From NCBI GenBank assembly GCA_963798455.1, contig CAWCTD010000004.1, forward strand, positions 1,240,001 through 1,304,000: DNA of 64,000 bases, in the 5' to 3' direction. Made by a program: the position numbers and the translations under genes. Source of the stretch: CAWCTD01 sp963798455. Lineage in GTDB: Bacteria; Acidobacteriota; Terriglobia; Bryobacterales; Bryobacteraceae. Within the stretch, counting starts at the first letter, position 1; the number at the start of each line of letters is the position of its first letter. The notes below the pieces were generated by a model. The model was not told where the DNA came from and did not search any database. It worked only from the letters and a program-made list of their open reading frames with translations. Positions 1 through 8,808 of the stretch are shown piece by piece.

Positions 1-1
1 T

Positions 2-298
2 AGCAAGGTGAAGGAGATCCTGGATGTGCAGGACCCCAAGCCAGCGGGCCTGCGGATCGCGGTCGTTGGCGGCGGATGCTCCGGATTCAGCTATTCCATG
101 GCCTTTGAAACCGAGCCGGGCCTGCTCGACAAGGTCTACAATTTTGGCGACCTCAAAGTCTACATAGACCAGGCCAGCATGCTGTACCTTGACGGAGCCG
201 AGGTCGATTACGTGGAAAGCCTTGAGGGAGCTGGGTTTAAGTTCAATAACCCCAACGTGCGCACCACCTGTGGCTGCGGCAGCTCCTTTAGCGCCTGA
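2..298 (+). CDS. erpA: A-type iron-sulfur cluster carrier (ErpA/IscA/HesB family), 5' end cut by window
   Basis: A-type carriers accept [Fe-S] clusters from the assembly scaffold and hand them to cytosolic apoproteins. The visible 98 residues contain the three conserved cysteines of the family: one in GGGCSGF near residue 26 and two in the C-terminal CGCGSSF. The reading frame stays open to the window edge and the first visible residues (SKVKEIL) match the interior of family members, which usually have about ten more residues, so the true start lies upstream; a GTG at position 8 is probably internal. It ends 52 bases before murQ. The family is certain; whether it is ErpA, IscA or SufA cannot be told without its genomic neighbours. 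Confidence 0.88.
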   Translation, partial: SKVKEILDVQDPKPAGLRIAVVGGGCSGFSYSMAFETEPGLLDKVYNFGDLKVYIDQASMLYLDGAEVDYVESLEGAGFKFNNPNVRTTCGCGSSFSA

Positions 299-335
299 CG
301 ACGCCCGTCCCCGTCACCTATACGGCATTCCCTTG

Positions 336-341
336 TAGAAT
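336..341 (+). promoter_or_regulatory. Candidate -10 element of murQ
   Basis: TAGAAT lies 9 bases before the GTG start of murQ, so transcription starting about 7 bases downstream would give a leaderless or nearly leaderless message. No convincing -35 hexamer is seen at the right distance. Low confidence on its own; it is listed because the same arrangement recurs at several genes in this window. Confidence 0.3.
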
Positions 342-350
342 TGTCTTGTT

Positions 351-1259
351 GTGTGTTCCAACCGGCCCCTGGCCCATCTGGCGACCGAGCAGCCGAATCC
401 TGTATCCGAGGGCATGGAGGCTCTCGATACAGAGCAACTCCTGCGCCTAATCAACTCGGAGGACCGCCGGGTTGCGGAAGCTGTCGCCGCTGAGATCCCC
501 AATATCGCCCTCGCCGTTGAGGCCATCGTGGCCGCCGTCCGGGCTGGCGGGCGCTTGTTTTACATCGGAGCGGGGACCAGCGGCCGCCTGGGAGTGCTGG
601 ATGCGGTGGAATGCCCCCCGACCTTCAACACCCCGCCCGAGCTGGTCCAGGGGATTCTGGCCGGGGGTGAGGGCGCCTTGTCCAGAGCTTCGGAGGCATC
701 TGAAGACGACCCTGCCGCCGGAGAGCGCGATCTGACGGCTCGCGGGTTCGCCGCGAGGGATGTGCTGGTCGCGATCGCGGCCAGCGGCCGCACCCCTTAC
801 GTGCTTGGCGCGGTGGCCGCTGCCCGGAAGGCCGGAGCCCCGACCGTGGGCCTCAGTTGCAGCCCGGATTCCGAGCTTGCGCGCGCTGTCGATATCGCCA
901 TCACCCCCCTCCCCGGCGCCGAGATCATCGCGGGCTCTACGCGCATGAAGGCAGGCACCGCGACCAAGTTGGTGCTGAACATGCTAAGCACGGCTACGAT
1001 GATCAAGCTCGGCCACGTGTACGGCAACTTGATGGTGAACGTCCAGCCGAGAAGCTCGAAGCTGCGCGACCGCGCGGTGCGAATCATCGCGCGGGCGGCG
1101 GAAGTATCACCCGAGCGCGCCGCTCAACTGCTCGATGGCGCCGCCGGCAAAGTGAAAACCGCCGTGGTGATGGGACGGCTCGGTATCGAGCGTGCCGAAG
1201 CCGAGAACCGGTTGAGCACCGCCGGTGGCAGGGTGTCGGAGGCGCTGCGGAATGGATAG
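351..1259 (+). CDS. murQ: N-acetylmuramic acid 6-phosphate etherase MurQ
   Basis: MurQ cleaves the lactyl ether of MurNAc-6-phosphate, giving GlcNAc-6-phosphate and D-lactate, in cytoplasmic recycling of cell-wall sugars. The 302-residue length is standard. A SIS sugar-phosphate fold is marked by GAGTSGRLGVLDAVECPPTF (about residues 72-91, including the catalytic Glu of the VEC motif), followed by the EDDPAAGERDL region that holds the second conserved acid. The GTG start at 351 places the family's N-terminal L-x-TEQ-x-NP motif near residue 10. The stop overlaps the murA start by 8 bases, so the two are translationally coupled, pairing recycling with the first committed step of new murein precursor synthesis. 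Confidence 0.95.
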   Translation: MCSNRPLAHLATEQPNPVSEGMEALDTEQLLRLINSEDRRVAEAVAAEIPNIALAVEAIVAAVRAGGRLFYIGAGTSGRLGVLDAVECPPTFNTPPELVQGILAGGEGALSRASEASEDDPAAGERDLTARGFAARDVLVAIAASGRTPYVLGAVAAARKAGAPTVGLSCSPDSELARAVDIAITPLPGAEIIAGSTRMKAGTATKLVLNMLSTATMIKLGHVYGNLMVNVQPRSSKLRDRAVRIIARAAEVSPERAAQLLDGAAGKVKTAVVMGRLGIERAEAENRLSTAGGRVSEALRNG

Positions 1260-2514
1260 GTTCGTGATTCAGGGGGGCGTCCCGCTCCAGGGCGAGCTGT
1301 GCGTCAGCGGGGCGAAGAACTCGGCGCTGCCGGCGCTGGCGGCCTGCTTGCTCGCCGAGCAGCCGGTGACGCTTCATCGCATACCGCGCGTGAGAGACGT
1401 CCAGACAATGCAGCAGCTTCTGACGCGTTGCGGCGCCTCGATCCGGGAAGAGAACGGTGCGCTGCGCGTGGAAGCCGCTCAGGTGGTCTCCCCGGAAGCC
1501 CCGTACGACATGGTAAAGACGATGCGCGCGTCGAGCCTCGTTCTGGGACCTCTGATGGCGCGATGCGGCCGCGCGCGCGTCTCCCTGCCCGGCGGTTGTG
1601 CGATTGGAGCGCGGCCCATCAACCTCCACCTGGCGGGATTGGAGCAGCTCGGCGCGCGTATCAGCCAGACCCACGGCTACATCGAAGCCGAAGCTCCTCA
1701 CGGCCTCCGCGGGACGACCGTGAACTTCGACCGCATCACGGTCACGGGAACCGAAGACCTGCTGATGGCCGCTGTTCTGGCGGAAGGGGAAACCCTGCTG
1801 GAAAACGCCGCGCGAGAGCCCGAGGTGGCCGACCTGGCGGGCCTGCTTACCAAAATGGGGGCCTCCATCACCGGGGCGGGGACTTCGACGATACGCGTAA
1901 AGGGCGTCCGGCGCCTTCATGGGGCGGAGCACACCATCATCGCGGACCGGATTGAGGCGGGCACATTTCTTGTGGCCGGCGCCATTACTCGCGGCGATGT
2001 CCGCGTTACCCGGTGCGTTCCCGAGCACCTCGGCGCCCTCATTCCGAAACTCCGGCAAGCGGGCGCCGACGTCTCGCAGCCGGCCCCGGACTGCCTTCGC
2101 GTCCGGCCCGGCGGCAAGCTCATCTCGGCCGACGTCACAACCGAGGAGTACCCGGGCTTCGCCACCGATCTCCAGGCGCAATACATGGCGCTCATGACCC
2201 AGGCGCACGGGATCTCGCTCATCACCGAGACGATCTTCGAGAACCGCTTCATGCACGCCCTCGAACTCGTCCGCATGGGAGCCAACATCCGCATCGAGGC
2301 GCGCCAGGCCATCGTCGCCGGGCCCACGGAGCTGAGCGGAGCCGCGGTGATCGCCTCAGACCTGCGCGCCAGCGCCTCCCTGGTGCTGGCGGCGCTGGTG
2401 GCGCAAGGCGAAACGGTGATCGACAGGGTTTATCACATCGATCGCGGCTACGAGAAGATCGAAAGAAAACTCGGGGACGCCGGGGCCAGGATCCGCCGGG
2501 TCAAAGCCCAGTGA
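1252..2514 (+). CDS. murA: UDP-N-acetylglucosamine 1-carboxyvinyltransferase MurA
   Basis: MurA transfers enolpyruvate from PEP to UDP-GlcNAc, the first committed step of peptidoglycan synthesis, in the cytoplasm. From the ATG at 1252 the protein is 420 residues, almost exactly the family length. The fosfomycin-target cysteine is present in LPGGCAIGARPIN (Cys116), so fosfomycin sensitivity of this enzyme is expected. The N-terminal F-x-I-x-GG-x-L-x-G-x-x-x-x-SGAKN motif binds substrate. An upstream in-frame GTG at 1225 would add nine residues not normal for the family and lies deep inside murQ, so 1252 is preferred. It overlaps murQ by 8 bases and no separate promoter is evident. Confidence 0.96.
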   Translation: MDRFVIQGGVPLQGELCVSGAKNSALPALAACLLAEQPVTLHRIPRVRDVQTMQQLLTRCGASIREENGALRVEAAQVVSPEAPYDMVKTMRASSLVLGPLMARCGRARVSLPGGCAIGARPINLHLAGLEQLGARISQTHGYIEAEAPHGLRGTTVNFDRITVTGTEDLLMAAVLAEGETLLENAAREPEVADLAGLLTKMGASITGAGTSTIRVKGVRRLHGAEHTIIADRIEAGTFLVAGAITRGDVRVTRCVPEHLGALIPKLRQAGADVSQPAPDCLRVRPGGKLISADVTTEEYPGFATDLQAQYMALMTQAHGISLITETIFENRFMHALELVRMGANIRIEARQAIVAGPTELSGAAVIASDLRASASLVLAALVAQGETVIDRVYHIDRGYEKIERKLGDAGARIRRVKAQ

Positions 2515-2545
2515 CCGTCGGGGACGAGCGAGACAAGACTGCCGC

Positions 2546-2575
2546 TTGAAATACGGAGGCGGTTGGAGGTACAAT
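2546..2575 (+). promoter_or_regulatory. Sigma-70-like promoter for the PEP-CTERM gene
   Basis: TTGAAA (2546-2551) and TACAAT (2570-2575) are separated by 18 bases, just after the end of murA. This would start transcription near 2582 and leave a leader of about 55 bases before the ATG at 2638. It also argues against the longer open frame beginning at 2563, which would start before the transcript. Confidence 0.5.
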
Positions 2576-2637
2576 TCGCTGCGGTTCGGAGACCCAATTG
2601 GCAATCTCGGGCATTGACGCGAAAGGCGGCATCGATC

Positions 2638-3300
2638 ATGCGCAACTTCTTCCCCTCGGCTCTAGCAGCGACTCTCCTGCTGGCTGTTCAGCTTCGCGGC
2701 ACCCTCATCAGCTACACCGAGGTCGGCGACGCCGGAATTAACCTCCCGTCGGCGCAGATCATTTACGGTAGCGGTCCTCTGGATCAGATTGTGGGCCATC
2801 TCAAACCGGGTGATACGACCCCTAGCGTGGACCTTTTCGAAATCTACGTCTCCGATCCGCAAGGCTTCTCCGCATTCACCTCAGGCGGAATCCCCGACCC
2901 CGAGCTGTTCCTCTTCGACATCAGCGGCCAGGGTCTCGAGGGGGGCCGGGACATGAGCGACACCGATAAACAGGCCTTCCTGATCGGAGACGTTTCAGGC
3001 ACCGCCCCTCCCCAGGCGGTTTATCTGTGGATCTCGGTGCAGGACCGGGAACCGGGGTGCGGGGGTTCGCCGATGTTTGGACCAGGCGGCACCGAATACC
3101 CAAATCCCGTCGACCCTATCGGCTCATGCATGTTAACGGGCCCCATCGGCGCCGTGAATGCCCTAAACGCGCAGCCCTCGGACAATGCCTACACCATCAC
3201 CCTGACCGGAGCCTCATTCGTGCCGGTTCCGGAACCCGCTAGCGTGTCATTGCTCGCGCTCGGACTGCTGGCATTCGCCATCGGGCGCCGGCGCCGATAA
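2638..3300 (+). CDS. PEP-CTERM sorting-domain protein
   Basis: A 220-residue secreted protein of unknown function. It begins with a signal peptide (MRNFFPSALAATLLLAVQL) and ends with a classic exosortase sorting tag: VPEPAS, a hydrophobic stretch (LLALGLLAFAI) and a basic tail GRRRR. The tag directs the protein to an inner-membrane exosortase, which removes it and releases or anchors the product outside, usually in species that make exopolysaccharide. No exosortase gene lies in the window. The central part shows no domain I recognise. The ATG at 2638 is chosen because it opens the signal peptide and lies downstream of the promoter at 2546-2575. Confidence 0.82.
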   Translation: MRNFFPSALAATLLLAVQLRGTLISYTEVGDAGINLPSAQIIYGSGPLDQIVGHLKPGDTTPSVDLFEIYVSDPQGFSAFTSGGIPDPELFLFDISGQGLEGGRDMSDTDKQAFLIGDVSGTAPPQAVYLWISVQDREPGCGGSPMFGPGGTEYPNPVDPIGSCMLTGPIGAVNALNAQPSDNAYTITLTGASFVPVPEPASVSLLALGLLAFAIGRRRR

Positions 3301-3420
3301 CTGCGTCGGCGGTGTGCCCGTACTCTGGCGACGGGGTTCAGTCGGCCGCAATCCTGGATTAAATCAAGCTGTTGGCCGCCCGGCAAAGGCACCATTGCGG
3401 TCTGGCATGGAAGAAACAAA

Positions 3421-4773
3421 ATGAACATTCGGACTCTCAGTTGTCTTCTTGCGCTCTTTTTGATCGCGCTCTCGCCGGCGTCGGCCCAGAACTTCAGCGG
3501 CGATGCCCGCAGGATTGGGATGGGCGGGATCGGTTATTCCGAGAACCTGGCCACACGCATGGTGGAGGACGAGCGGCCCTACGGCTCCATCGTCATTCCA
3601 CTGGGCTTCATTCAATTGCTCTCGGATTATCACTACTTCGACCCTAACGACAACACTTTCGACCCGATACTCGCCATGGAGTACGCAGCCAACCCGCTGC
3701 ACTACGTCTTCGGTCGAAATCCGGGAGGGACTCGAGGCAAGTTCGTGGAGGACCTGCGGCAAGGGGAACTCAGCCGGGATCTTAACACCTACCGCGGCTT
3801 CGTCCCAACAAACTCGCTGACCGCGGAAGGGCTGGCCTCGCCGAGCTGGGGGAAGACGATCAAAGTTCACCGGGGCAGTGGAGGGGCGTTCCAAGGATTC
3901 TTCGTAGGGGCAGGACCCTACATCTCCGCGAAGACCATTCTAAACATCGACAAGGCACTGACGGACGTGCTGGCGAGTCCGACACCCGTATCAATCCCCA
4001 ACCGCAGTTTTTCCATCACCGACTCGTCGTTTGGCCAGCTCGCGCTTTCCGTGACGGGTGGTTACCGTGCCCGGTTCGCGTGGCCGGGCAGGGCCGCCAC
4101 GAGTTCGAGCCGGGAAGGGATTTACGTCGGCGCGAACTATCACTACCTCTGGGGCTTCCGCTACGAGGCCGCTGATATGTTGTTCCGATTTGACACGGAC
4201 TCGACCAGCCTGCTGATGGTTACGCCATCGACGGCGCCTGCCGTGGTCAACTACATCGAGGGCCGTTCGGGACGCGGGTATGCACTGGACTTTGGGGTGG
4301 CCGCCGTAATCGAGCACTGGGAGTTCGGGTTCGGGGCCAATGGCGTGGGTAACAGAATCAACTGGGATACGTTGAGAGGCAAGTAATACAAGCTTCAGAG
4401 CCTGGTGGAGGGTGGCGATTTCATCGAGCAGACCCTCCCGCTCCGCGGGCCATTACCTTTTAAGGTGGAACTGCCGGTGGAGTACACCGGAAACGGAGCC
4501 TACTACCGAGGCGCCTGGACCGCTGTGGCCGAAGTGTCCCGCGGTTTCCAAGGGACCAGTTTCCGCAGCGGGCTGGAGCGCTGCTTTGGAAAGATCGAGT
4601 TGCGGGGCGGCGGGGGCTACTCGCTGAATCGCTGGCATCCCAGCGGCGGCATCGGCCTGAACCTAAGCGAGCGGGTTTCCGTGGATGTCGCCGCGTTCGG
4701 GAGCACCACAAACATCGAGCGGCAGCTCCGGCCCGCGCTGGCGGTATCGATCCGGCTCAATCGGATCAAGTAG
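3421..4773 (+). pseudogene. Outer-surface beta-barrel-like protein interrupted by an in-frame stop
   Basis: A signal peptide (MNIRTLSCLLALFLIALSPASA) is followed by about 425 residues of glycine- and aromatic-rich sequence with alternating patterns typical of outer-membrane barrels. The frame is broken by a single TAA at 4384-4386 after residue 321. Reading continues in the same frame without a gap for another 128 codons to 4773, and this downstream part (FIEQTLPLRGPLPFKVELP...) has the same composition and ends with a barrel-like strand. One base change (for example CAA or GAA to TAA) explains it. This is either a recent nonsense mutation, a sequencing error or, less likely, a read-through stop. 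The family is unknown to me; a resemblance to TraF/DUF-type outer-membrane proteins is possible but weak. Confidence 0.6.
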
Positions 4774-4924
4774 GCCGGATCAGGGTGGAGGCTGGCGTAT
4801 CACGCGAGCCGCCGTGAGAAAATCGCCCGGCAGGTGAAGCCGCAAGGTGATTCCCGGAATCAGCTTCCTCTGCCCCCTGGGTCGCGTTCCCCTGTAAGAG
4901 GGATTGGGAGGCGCCGCTGCTCCC

Positions 4925-5560
4925 CTACTTGAAGGCCCAGCCAATCCCCACCAGCGGCACGATGTCGTGCAGCCAGCCGCTGATTTTGGCTCCCCCGACC
5001 GGCGCGATCACCTTCTGGGGAGACGGGGAGAGATAGTCACGGACCTCCACCCGCAGCAGCAGTCGCTTGGAGATCTTCCACTTGAAACCCCCGCCGAGGC
5101 TGACTACCGGCTGCGCCTGGCGCGTCCTGGTGAGCAGCACGTACTGCCAGAGCGGCTGATAGACGACCTCCGGGCCCGTGCCGCGCGTGATTCTCACACC
5201 CGCGCCCACGGCCAGAAAGGGCCTGAGCCGCGAACCGGAAGGCTTGCCGTACATCAGCACGTCGTAGTGGATCAGGTGGGATTGCCCGCCAAAAACGACC
5301 TTCGTGCCGCCCGCGGAAAGGCTCAAGTCGCCTGTCCGGAAGGTGTAGCGGATTTCTCCGCCGAGGCGCTTGTGGAGATCCTGGCCGAGGTACACCCCAA
5401 AGGCCGGGCTGTTCGTGAACCCGGTGGTGGCGTGGCCCGCGGCATTGGATGCGGTGAGTCCTGGGGCCAGGCCGGTCCCGGCCGCCCCGCCTGCTTCCCA
5501 CGTTTGGGCGAGGCAGACGGCAGTGGCGGCGTACAGCGCAACACAAATCGCGAGACGCAT
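4925..5560 (-). CDS. Outer-membrane beta-barrel protein
   Basis: A 211-residue protein with a signal peptide (MRLAICVALYAATAVCLA) followed by eight or so amphipathic strands and a C-terminal strand ending in aromatic WAFK, as in small OmpA/OmpW-like barrels. Repeated pieces such as GGEIRYTF, FLAVGAGVRI and SLGGGFKWKI fit transmembrane strands. The ATG at 5560 is preferred over an upstream codon because an AGGAG sits 5 bases before it and the signal peptide starts there. It lies 23 bases after the stop of the large propeller gene and is probably co-transcribed with it. The function is unknown; a structural or transport role in the outer membrane is inferred from the fold only. Confidence 0.7.
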   Translation of the reverse strand: MRLAICVALYAATAVCLAQTWEAGGAAGTGLAPGLTASNAAGHATTGFTNSPAFGVYLGQDLHKRLGGEIRYTFRTGDLSLSAGGTKVVFGGQSHLIHYDVLMYGKPSGSRLRPFLAVGAGVRITRGTGPEVVYQPLWQYVLLTRTRQAQPVVSLGGGFKWKISKRLLLRVEVRDYLSPSPQKVIAPVGGAKISGWLHDIVPLVGIGWAFK

Positions 5561-5583
5561 GATTCTCCTGTCAGAGCTTGTTC

Positions 5584-8547
5584 TCACTGGACCACACGGA
5601 CCGGCAGGCTGGTCGAATTGTCGCCTTGTGAGATAACCAGCGGCACGATCATCCCCGTCGGCACATTGTCCGGCACCCGGGCGTCGATCTGATACACTCC
5701 CACCAGCCCTGGAGTGAGCCCGGCATATTCCACGATCAACTCAAATCCCCCCAAAGTGACGACAGGCGGAACCTGGGCCGTTGCCAGCGGACACAGAGGC
5801 GCCGGTGAACCCGTATCCACGGCGGGCCAGGTACGGCCCATGCCCGTGAGGTAGATGACGATGGTGTCGTTCCGGTGGACCGGGTTGGACGGGGTCACCA
5901 GTTGACTGTTGGCGACCCGCACAATTGTCGGCAAATCGGAGACCGGACCCGCCACCCCGCTTCGAAAGACGCTCGGCGCGGTCGGCGAGACCTGAAGGCT
6001 GTAGCTGTCGCTGACGCCGCCCGGAGTGTGCAGCACCAGGATCACATTGCCGTCGGCCTCGTACGGCAGTTGAGCGTTGATCTGGGCCGGCGAAGCGAAC
6101 AGCATCGGCACAAGGGCGCCATTCGCCGTCATGCAGCTTCCTCCAAGAGCCTTGGGGAGCGGCATCTCGCTGGTGGCTATGTTGACCGGGCTCAACTGGC
6201 TGCCGAAGACGGCGATCAACCCCCCCGGAGCTACCGGCCGCGTGAAGTCGGCGGCGTTGACTACCTGGGAGATGAGCGGGGGTGTTGTGGCAGCATCATA
6301 GTTCCATGCCAGTACCGTGAACCCGGACGTGGTCAGCGATACCAGGGCCTTGCGACTGGCGAGCGCCGCGAGCGTCCGCGTGAAGGCTGCGTCCACCGTT
6401 CCCAACAAAAGCGCTTCCGCCATGCGGGTCGGCGCGTAGCCCGAGCCTTGGGCGAGATCGAGGCGCTGGATGAGGCCGGGGCTCGCCGGCGAAACTGCGG
6501 TCGTGAGGAAGCCGGCCTGATCGGACACGGCGAAGCCTGACGTGGCTCCGCCGGCTTTGTCGAAACTCGCCACCGGTACGAGCGAGGAGTTCAACAACAG
6601 GTTGTCGACCACGAACCAGTCGTAGCTGGACGCGGCATAAGCGCCCCCGATTGACGGGGTGTCCTGGCGCGAGATGGTGAACGTGTCGGCACTCGCGTTG
6701 TAGAGCAGCAGGTTGCCATCGGCCCCGGCCGCCATGATCGCAGACCCGTTGGGTGCGGCGGCGAGAACGGTGTTTTGGTTGATCTTGTTCTCATACACGC
6801 CGAGCGTGGGCAGCTCCACCGCCGACCTCATGTTGAAATCCACGCGGTCGATGGTATGAAACGGACCCGCTACGCGGCACGCGGCCAGGATGGCGCGCCC
6901 GGAGGCGGCCAGCGACCGGGCGTAGTGCCCGCCCGGCAGGCGGATCGGGTCCGTGGCTTCCAGGGTTTCCAGATCGTAGACGTTGGCGATCTGAGAGTTG
7001 TCATTACCCACCATCAGGTACCGCCGGTCAAAGGTGAAGGCCATCTGGGTGGGCGTGTTTCCGGTGCGAAGTGTCGAGATCAGGTGATAGTCCGAGCCGT
7101 CGTAGACCAGCAACTGGTTCTTGTCCTGCCGCAGGATGTAGAACCGGTCGCGAACCGGGTCGGCCAGGATGTCCACCAGCCTCCCCGGCACGTGCATCAC
7201 GGTCCCGCGCTGGTCCGGCTGCCGCGGGTTAACCAGCACACGCAGCCGCTGCGGCGTGTTGACGGCCTGGCTGGAGGTGATTTCGAGCCAGACCTCGACG
7301 GTGCCGCTGCGGTCGGCGAGGGCGTTCGGATCCACGCTCACCTGCAAACCAGCCGGAGTGACGCCAGTGGAGGGAAAGACGGACACCCCGGGCACTGTGC
7401 CGGTGACCCGGAAGTCGAGTTGCCCACCCGCCCCGTCCACCAGAAACACCTCTTGCATCGCGGCCCGGCGGTCGCAGAAGCTGGACTGGAAGAAGACCTC
7501 CTCGGCCGAAACGGTCAGCCGCTGCTGCCGCTCCCACGCACCGACCGGCAGCACCATGAGCCCGCTGTCCGAGATGGCGTACATGGTCGCGCCGTCCGCG
7601 CTTAGGACGGCCTTTCCGGCCAGGTTCTCCGGAAGGTTGAACCGTTCGCGGACCGTCAGGTTGTCGGCGTCGGCCACCATCAGCACGGGTGCTTCCCCGG
7701 CCGCGCCGGGGATCTGCGCGTAGACCAGTCCACGGTCCGAGTCGAGGGCGTGGCTGCCCACCTGCAACAAACCGGACGGGTTGGGGAACTGGGCCATGAG
7801 CGTGCCGCGCCAGTCGGACAGCACCCAGCCGGCGAGATAGTAGCTGCCGTCGCGGCTCACGCTGACCACGCGGGGTCCCTGTGACGGCTCGGAGACGTAG
7901 CCGAGAACAGTGAGGCTCTGCCACCGCAGATCAAAGCGAAACCGGAACGTGTCGGTGAGCCCATAGATACGCTCCCCGTCCGGTGAGGCGGCCAGCGAGG
8001 CGGCTATGATCTCGGGCGGGAAGGTGGCCAGCGGAACCGGCAGGGAGCGCGCGAGCAGGCCTTGGATGGTCTCGCGCACGGTGAGAGCGCCCGTGGCGGG
8101 CTCGTAGGTCAGGAATTCCGTCGAGGTGACCAGCAGCGCGCGGTTGTCGCGCGTGAAGGCCACGCCGAGGGGCGGCGCGGGGAGAAAGAACGTCTGTCTG
8201 GCGCCGTTGTCCAGCCGAATGACGGTCATGTCGTTGAAGGCAGTGGCCGGAGGCGCGAAGTTGGAGCAGTGGGTCACCAGCAGGTAGCGGCCGTCGGGCG
8301 ACAGCGCCAGCGAGCCGGGTTGCGCGGCCACGGCCATGGAAGTCCGCCGCGACAGGTCGGCGAGCGAGATCACTTCGATCCGGTTGGCCGTGAAGTTGGC
8401 GACGTAGATGACCCCGCGTGCCTCGTCCAGCGCCAGATCGGAGGCGTGTCCGCCCAGGGAAACGACTCTTCCAAACGTGCCGCCCCACGCCACCGCTGCC
8501 ATCCAGGCATGGACCAGAAACAGGCAAAGCCAGCACTTTCTCTGCAT
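5584..8547 (-). CDS. Large secreted beta-propeller protein with Solibacter-type C-terminal domain
   Basis: A 987-residue exported protein. A signal peptide (MQRKCWLCLFLVHAW...) leads into two stretches of propeller blades with YVTN/WD-like repeats (IYVANFTANRIEVI, LALSPDGRYLLV, and a second set near residues 480-640). A middle segment resembles a bacterial Ig-like domain (about 350-450). The last 230 residues, from ISQVVNAADF through GGLIAVFGSQLSP and FASPAQINAQLPY, are the C-terminal domain repeatedly found at the end of large surface proteins in Solibacter and relatives. The ATG at 8547 has GAGG seven bases upstream. A strong GC hairpin lies just ahead of the ribosome site. A role in surface attachment or binding of extracellular material is inferred. 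Confidence 0.75.
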   Translation of the reverse strand: MQRKCWLCLFLVHAWMAAVAWGGTFGRVVSLGGHASDLALDEARGVIYVANFTANRIEVISLADLSRRTSMAVAAQPGSLALSPDGRYLLVTHCSNFAPPATAFNDMTVIRLDNGARQTFFLPAPPLGVAFTRDNRALLVTSTEFLTYEPATGALTVRETIQGLLARSLPVPLATFPPEIIAASLAASPDGERIYGLTDTFRFRFDLRWQSLTVLGYVSEPSQGPRVVSVSRDGSYYLAGWVLSDWRGTLMAQFPNPSGLLQVGSHALDSDRGLVYAQIPGAAGEAPVLMVADADNLTVRERFNLPENLAGKAVLSADGATMYAISDSGLMVLPVGAWERQQRLTVSAEEVFFQSSFCDRRAAMQEVFLVDGAGGQLDFRVTGTVPGVSVFPSTGVTPAGLQVSVDPNALADRSGTVEVWLEITSSQAVNTPQRLRVLVNPRQPDQRGTVMHVPGRLVDILADPVRDRFYILRQDKNQLLVYDGSDYHLISTLRTGNTPTQMAFTFDRRYLMVGNDNSQIANVYDLETLEATDPIRLPGGHYARSLAASGRAILAACRVAGPFHTIDRVDFNMRSAVELPTLGVYENKINQNTVLAAAPNGSAIMAAGADGNLLLYNASADTFTISRQDTPSIGGAYAASSYDWFVVDNLLLNSSLVPVASFDKAGGATSGFAVSDQAGFLTTAVSPASPGLIQRLDLAQGSGYAPTRMAEALLLGTVDAAFTRTLAALASRKALVSLTTSGFTVLAWNYDAATTPPLISQVVNAADFTRPVAPGGLIAVFGSQLSPVNIATSEMPLPKALGGSCMTANGALVPMLFASPAQINAQLPYEADGNVILVLHTPGGVSDSYSLQVSPTAPSVFRSGVAGPVSDLPTIVRVANSQLVTPSNPVHRNDTIVIYLTGMGRTWPAVDTGSPAPLCPLATAQVPPVVTLGGFELIVEYAGLTPGLVGVYQIDARVPDNVPTGMIVPLVISQGDNSTSLPVRVVQ

Positions 8548-8565
8548 AAACACACCTCAACTCGA

Positions 8566-8591
8566 GCCGTGGCCCGGCCCCGGGCCACGGC
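8566..8591 (-). promoter_or_regulatory. Perfect GC-rich hairpin in the leader of the propeller gene
   Basis: A 12-base perfect inverted repeat (GCCGTGGCCCGG and its complement) is separated by only two bases. It lies about 10 bases upstream of the Shine-Dalgarno of the propeller gene. No T-run follows on either strand, so it is not an ordinary terminator; it could tune translation, protect the message or bind a regulator. Confidence 0.45.
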
Positions 8592-8647
8592 CAAAATGAT
8601 CTGCTTCAGCTAGTGGCGCAGGCCATCGTCCTGTGTGGCCTGCGGGC

Positions 8648-8675
8648 GGCAGACAACAAAAGGCGATCGTCTGCC
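8648..8675 (-). terminator. Possible terminator after the tad locus
   Basis: GGCAGAC and GTCTGCC pair across a 14-base loop directly after the stop codon of the 30-residue ORF. Extra G-C pairs on the outside strengthen the stem. There is no clean U-tract after it, so intrinsic termination is uncertain. Confidence 0.3.
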
Positions 8676-8678
8676 CCG

Positions 8679-8771
8679 CTACTCCACCTTCCTGCGGCGT
8701 CGCAGGACGATCACGCCCACTAGCAGAACTGCCATCACAACGCAGATGATTCGGATCATCGTAGCGTCCAT
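8679..8771 (-). CDS. Small single-span membrane protein, 30 residues
   Basis: An ATG preceded by a strong AAAGGAGGAAG opens a 30-codon frame: MDATM, a hydrophobic span IRIICVVMAVLLVGVIVL, then the positive tail RRRRKVE. This reads as one transmembrane helix with a cytoplasmic basic C-terminus. It lies 37 bases after the tadC stop, on the same strand, and is likely the last gene of the tad transcript. It has no prepilin cleavage motif, so it is not an Flp pilin. Function unknown; a small accessory factor of the secretion platform is a guess. Confidence 0.5.
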   Translation of the reverse strand: MDATMIRIICVVMAVLLVGVIVLRRRRKVE

Positions 8772-8808
8772 CGCCTTCCTCCTTTCCGCCATTTCGGGCG
8801 AGTCGCAC

